DNA of 21,181 nucleotides from Haplosporangium gracile (Eukaryota > Mortierellomycota > Mortierellomycetes > Mortierellales > Mortierellaceae), in NCBI GenBank assembly GCA_015499985.1, contig JAAAUF010000541.1, forward strand, positions 7,282 to 28,462, given 5' to 3'. Below are positions 19,089 through 21,181 of the stretch, piece by piece (the stretch's first letter is position 1; every line of letters starts with the position of its first letter). Both the position numbers and the translations under genes were made by a program. The notes beneath the pieces are model-generated. The model worked only from the letters and a program-made list of their open reading frames with translations, had not been told where the DNA came from and did not search any database.

Positions 19089-21181
19089 TCAGAACGTTGT
19101 TAAATAAGGAAAACTGATGAATGAAGAGAGAGATATAAAAAAACGCAACTGTTCCTCTTCGTCGCCTTCCACCTCTCCCACCTCGTCGTTCTCGTCTTCG
19201 TCTTCTTCGTCATCCTCCTGGCCAATTTTTTCTTCCGAAATGAATGCGTCCGATCCAGCTTCCTTCTCCCACTGCCACCCCTCTATATCAGACATACTTG
19301 ATTGCTCCGAGGGATTCAACTCTTCGAGCATATCCGGCAATTCGTGATCTTCCAAGCTAAAAGGCAAAGGCAGATCAATGACACCGCGTTGCTTGAGCAG
19401 TTTCCGATTGATTTCGCTGGGACCGACTGTGTAACCAATCATCACGTCTGAAGTTTCAAAAGCGTTATATCCGATGCTCCAAACCAGAACTGCCGACACA
19501 TAACCCGGCACTTCTTGTAATCTCCACGCTCGAGCGGATCCACTCTCACAGTTGATAACAAATTCCAAATCGAAAGGCTTCCATACAACTGCTTCAGCCT
19601 CTTCAAAAAAAACTGGGAATCACTGTCACACATCTCCATTTGTGTGACTTGAATGATATGCCAAAGCCAAACGGATTTTTCACAGCATGTAGCAATCCAT
19701 CGTCCGCACGATGAGCAGCCAAAGGCACCGATGCCTCCATCCTGAGGCAGGATTTGGTGAAGCATTTCTGTTTGCTCATTCCAGAGTTCTATCTTTTTGT
19801 ATTCACCAGTCAAAGCGATCAGCGGCGCTTTTTCCAATCACATTACGTTGTTGATAACGCGCGCAGAAGGTAATCGAAAAAGCAGTCGTTGAGATTCCCC
19901 ACTGCCCACTCCCAAAATTCGAACTAATCCATCAAGGCCGCCAGAGACGATATGACGGCCACGCGGAGAGAATGATACGCTTTGTACCCAATTTGTGTGA
20001 CCAGAAAAGGTTTCAGCGGGTTTCCCATCGCTAGTATGCCGGAGTCGTACAGTTGTATCCCAGCTTCCTGTAGCAATCCAACGACCGCACGACGAGAAAA
20101 CCACAGCGCCGACTCGTCCCTCATGGCCTCAAAGAACGATGATCTCATGGCCGGCCTCAGCACTCCATATCAGCACATCATTTCCGCTCCCAGCTGTTGT
20201 AATTCGGCTGCCGTCTGTCGAAAAGACAATAACCCCATCTTGATAAGGGCCAGTAGAAAAAATCAGGTTGGATTGGTCGGAGACTGCATCGTACTTTCGG
20301 ATAGATCCATCATTGCTCCCGTAGATGAGATACTCGTCACCTGGAGAGTATGCGGCCCTTTAACAGAGCCAATTATATTACGGCAATCGGAACCCATAGT
20401 CATAGAATTCAAATCCCATAGGCGCGAATTCTTATCTCAGCCACAAGAAGCCAACAGGGAGCCATTGTCTAAGAATGTAATGTTGGCGACTACGCGTAAG
20501 AACTGACATAAGAGTTCCTGCCTGTGTATTCCACAACCTGACCGTTTTATCGTGGTTCGATGAGGCGATCCATTGGCCATCCGGTAAAAACCCTGCACTT
20601 GTGACCCGGCCGTCATGACCTTTCCAACAAAGTCCTGCCTTGCCATTCCTCGACTCCCAAAGCTGCAGCGACCCATCGTAACTCCCTGACCCAATTTGCT
20701 GGCCATCTGGCGAAAAAGAAACGCAGCATATCCCTCCCTTCTTTTCGTTTAGAACTAGTCCAGGCAGTCCTGTCCTTGTGTCAAATGTCCGAACTGTGCC
20801 ATCATCACTGCTAGTTGCAATAGTCTGTCCATCGGGCGAGTAGGCGATGCTGGTGACCTTGTCGGTGTGGCTCAAGACAAAAAGAGTCGCTCCTGTTCCA
20901 GTATCCCACAGCCTCGCAGACTCGTCCTTGCTGGCCGAAGCAACTTGTTTGCCACAAGGTGAGAACGCAACGGCCGTCACATCATCAGAGTGCTCCTTGA
21001 GAATAAAATCAGAGAGCCCCGTTGGACAGTGCCACAGTCGCGCCGTCATGTCCCTACTACCCGAGAGAAGTTGCTGACCAAAGGGGGAGTATGCGAGGCT
21101 TGTGATCCGTTTTTGGTGTCCTTGGAAGACCGGAGTCCATGTCCATGTGGCGGTGCTATATATGTTGATGTTGCCACTGTC
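19089..21181 (-). pseudogene. WD40-repeat protein pseudogene, 3' part
   Basis: Minus-strand C-terminal part of a large WD40 protein; the gene continues beyond the right edge. About 12-13 WD units can be traced, for example SPFGQQLLSGSRDMTARLW, SPCGKQVASASKDESARLW, SPDGQTIATSSDDGTVRTF and FSSCGRWIATGSWDTTVRL. They are followed by the non-repeat end (VWSIGYNAF, INRKLLKQRG) and an acidic tail. The reading frame is broken at least six times: frameshift near 20493-20500, TGA 20437-20439, frameshift near 20349-20360, TGA 20129-20131, TGA 19838-19840, and a frameshift at an 8-A run 19605-19612. Several repeats have also lost their closing Trp (RLRH, RILG). In related fungi such repeats often follow an NTPase (NACHT/STAND) domain, which would be outside this window. 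The breaks do not coincide with plausible introns, so I call it a pseudogene; sequencing error could explain the homopolymer site but not the stops. Confidence 0.8.

Noticed and set aside
19089..21181. Alternative genetic code or selenocysteine recoding at TGA to explain the WD40 frame
   Set aside because: Independent frameshifts are also present, the Myb gene uses TGA as a normal stop, and the consensus points to Arg/Trp codons changed by single transitions.

Overview
The window is 21 kb of nuclear DNA from a filamentous fungus, most likely a Mucoromycota species of the Mortierella group. The genes are monocistronic and split by short GT-AG introns (about 85-185 bp) with T-rich acceptors. 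Intergenic regions are rich in CT and poly-A/T, and the proteins carry long Gln/Ser/Pro low-complexity tracts. The protein set (LARGE-like GT49 glycosyltransferase, Alr/Mnr2-type CorA, PA-TM-RING ligase, large WD40 protein) fits that group. The taxon is inferred from this style and not proven.

Layout. 1-904 (-): 5' part of a type II membrane GT49 glycosyltransferase running off the left edge. 905-2570: shared divergent intergenic region. 2571-4455 (+): tRNA-dihydrouridine synthase 1, three exons, with a Cys-rich tail and an unexpected C-terminal CaaX-like box. 4456-5624: intergenic. 5625-9879 (+): a 1342-residue nuclear protein with two Myb/SANT repeats, an RS/RD-like basic stretch and polyQ tracts, three exons. 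10110-12975 (-): a CorA-family Mg2+ transporter in six exons, convergent with the Myb gene. Its GMN motif is split by an intron and its last transmembrane helix lies in a 55-nt terminal exon. 12976-14174: divergent promoter region with a 10-bp tandem repeat. 14175-18638 (+): a PA-TM-RING-type E3 ubiquitin ligase whose 3' exon is clear and whose 5' half is less certain. 19014-19059 (+): a possible orphan first exon. 19089-21181 (-): a WD40-repeat gene broken by three in-frame TGA codons and three frameshifts, read here as a pseudogene that continues beyond the right edge.

The genes do not form a pathway or cluster; this is ordinary core chromosome next to a decaying member of a repeat family. 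I found no RNA genes, transposons, CRISPR arrays or new multi-gene system. The items most worth checking are the DUS1 CaaX box, the intron placement in the CorA pore motif, the lesion pattern of the WD40 pseudogene, and the ambiguous 5' half of the RING gene.
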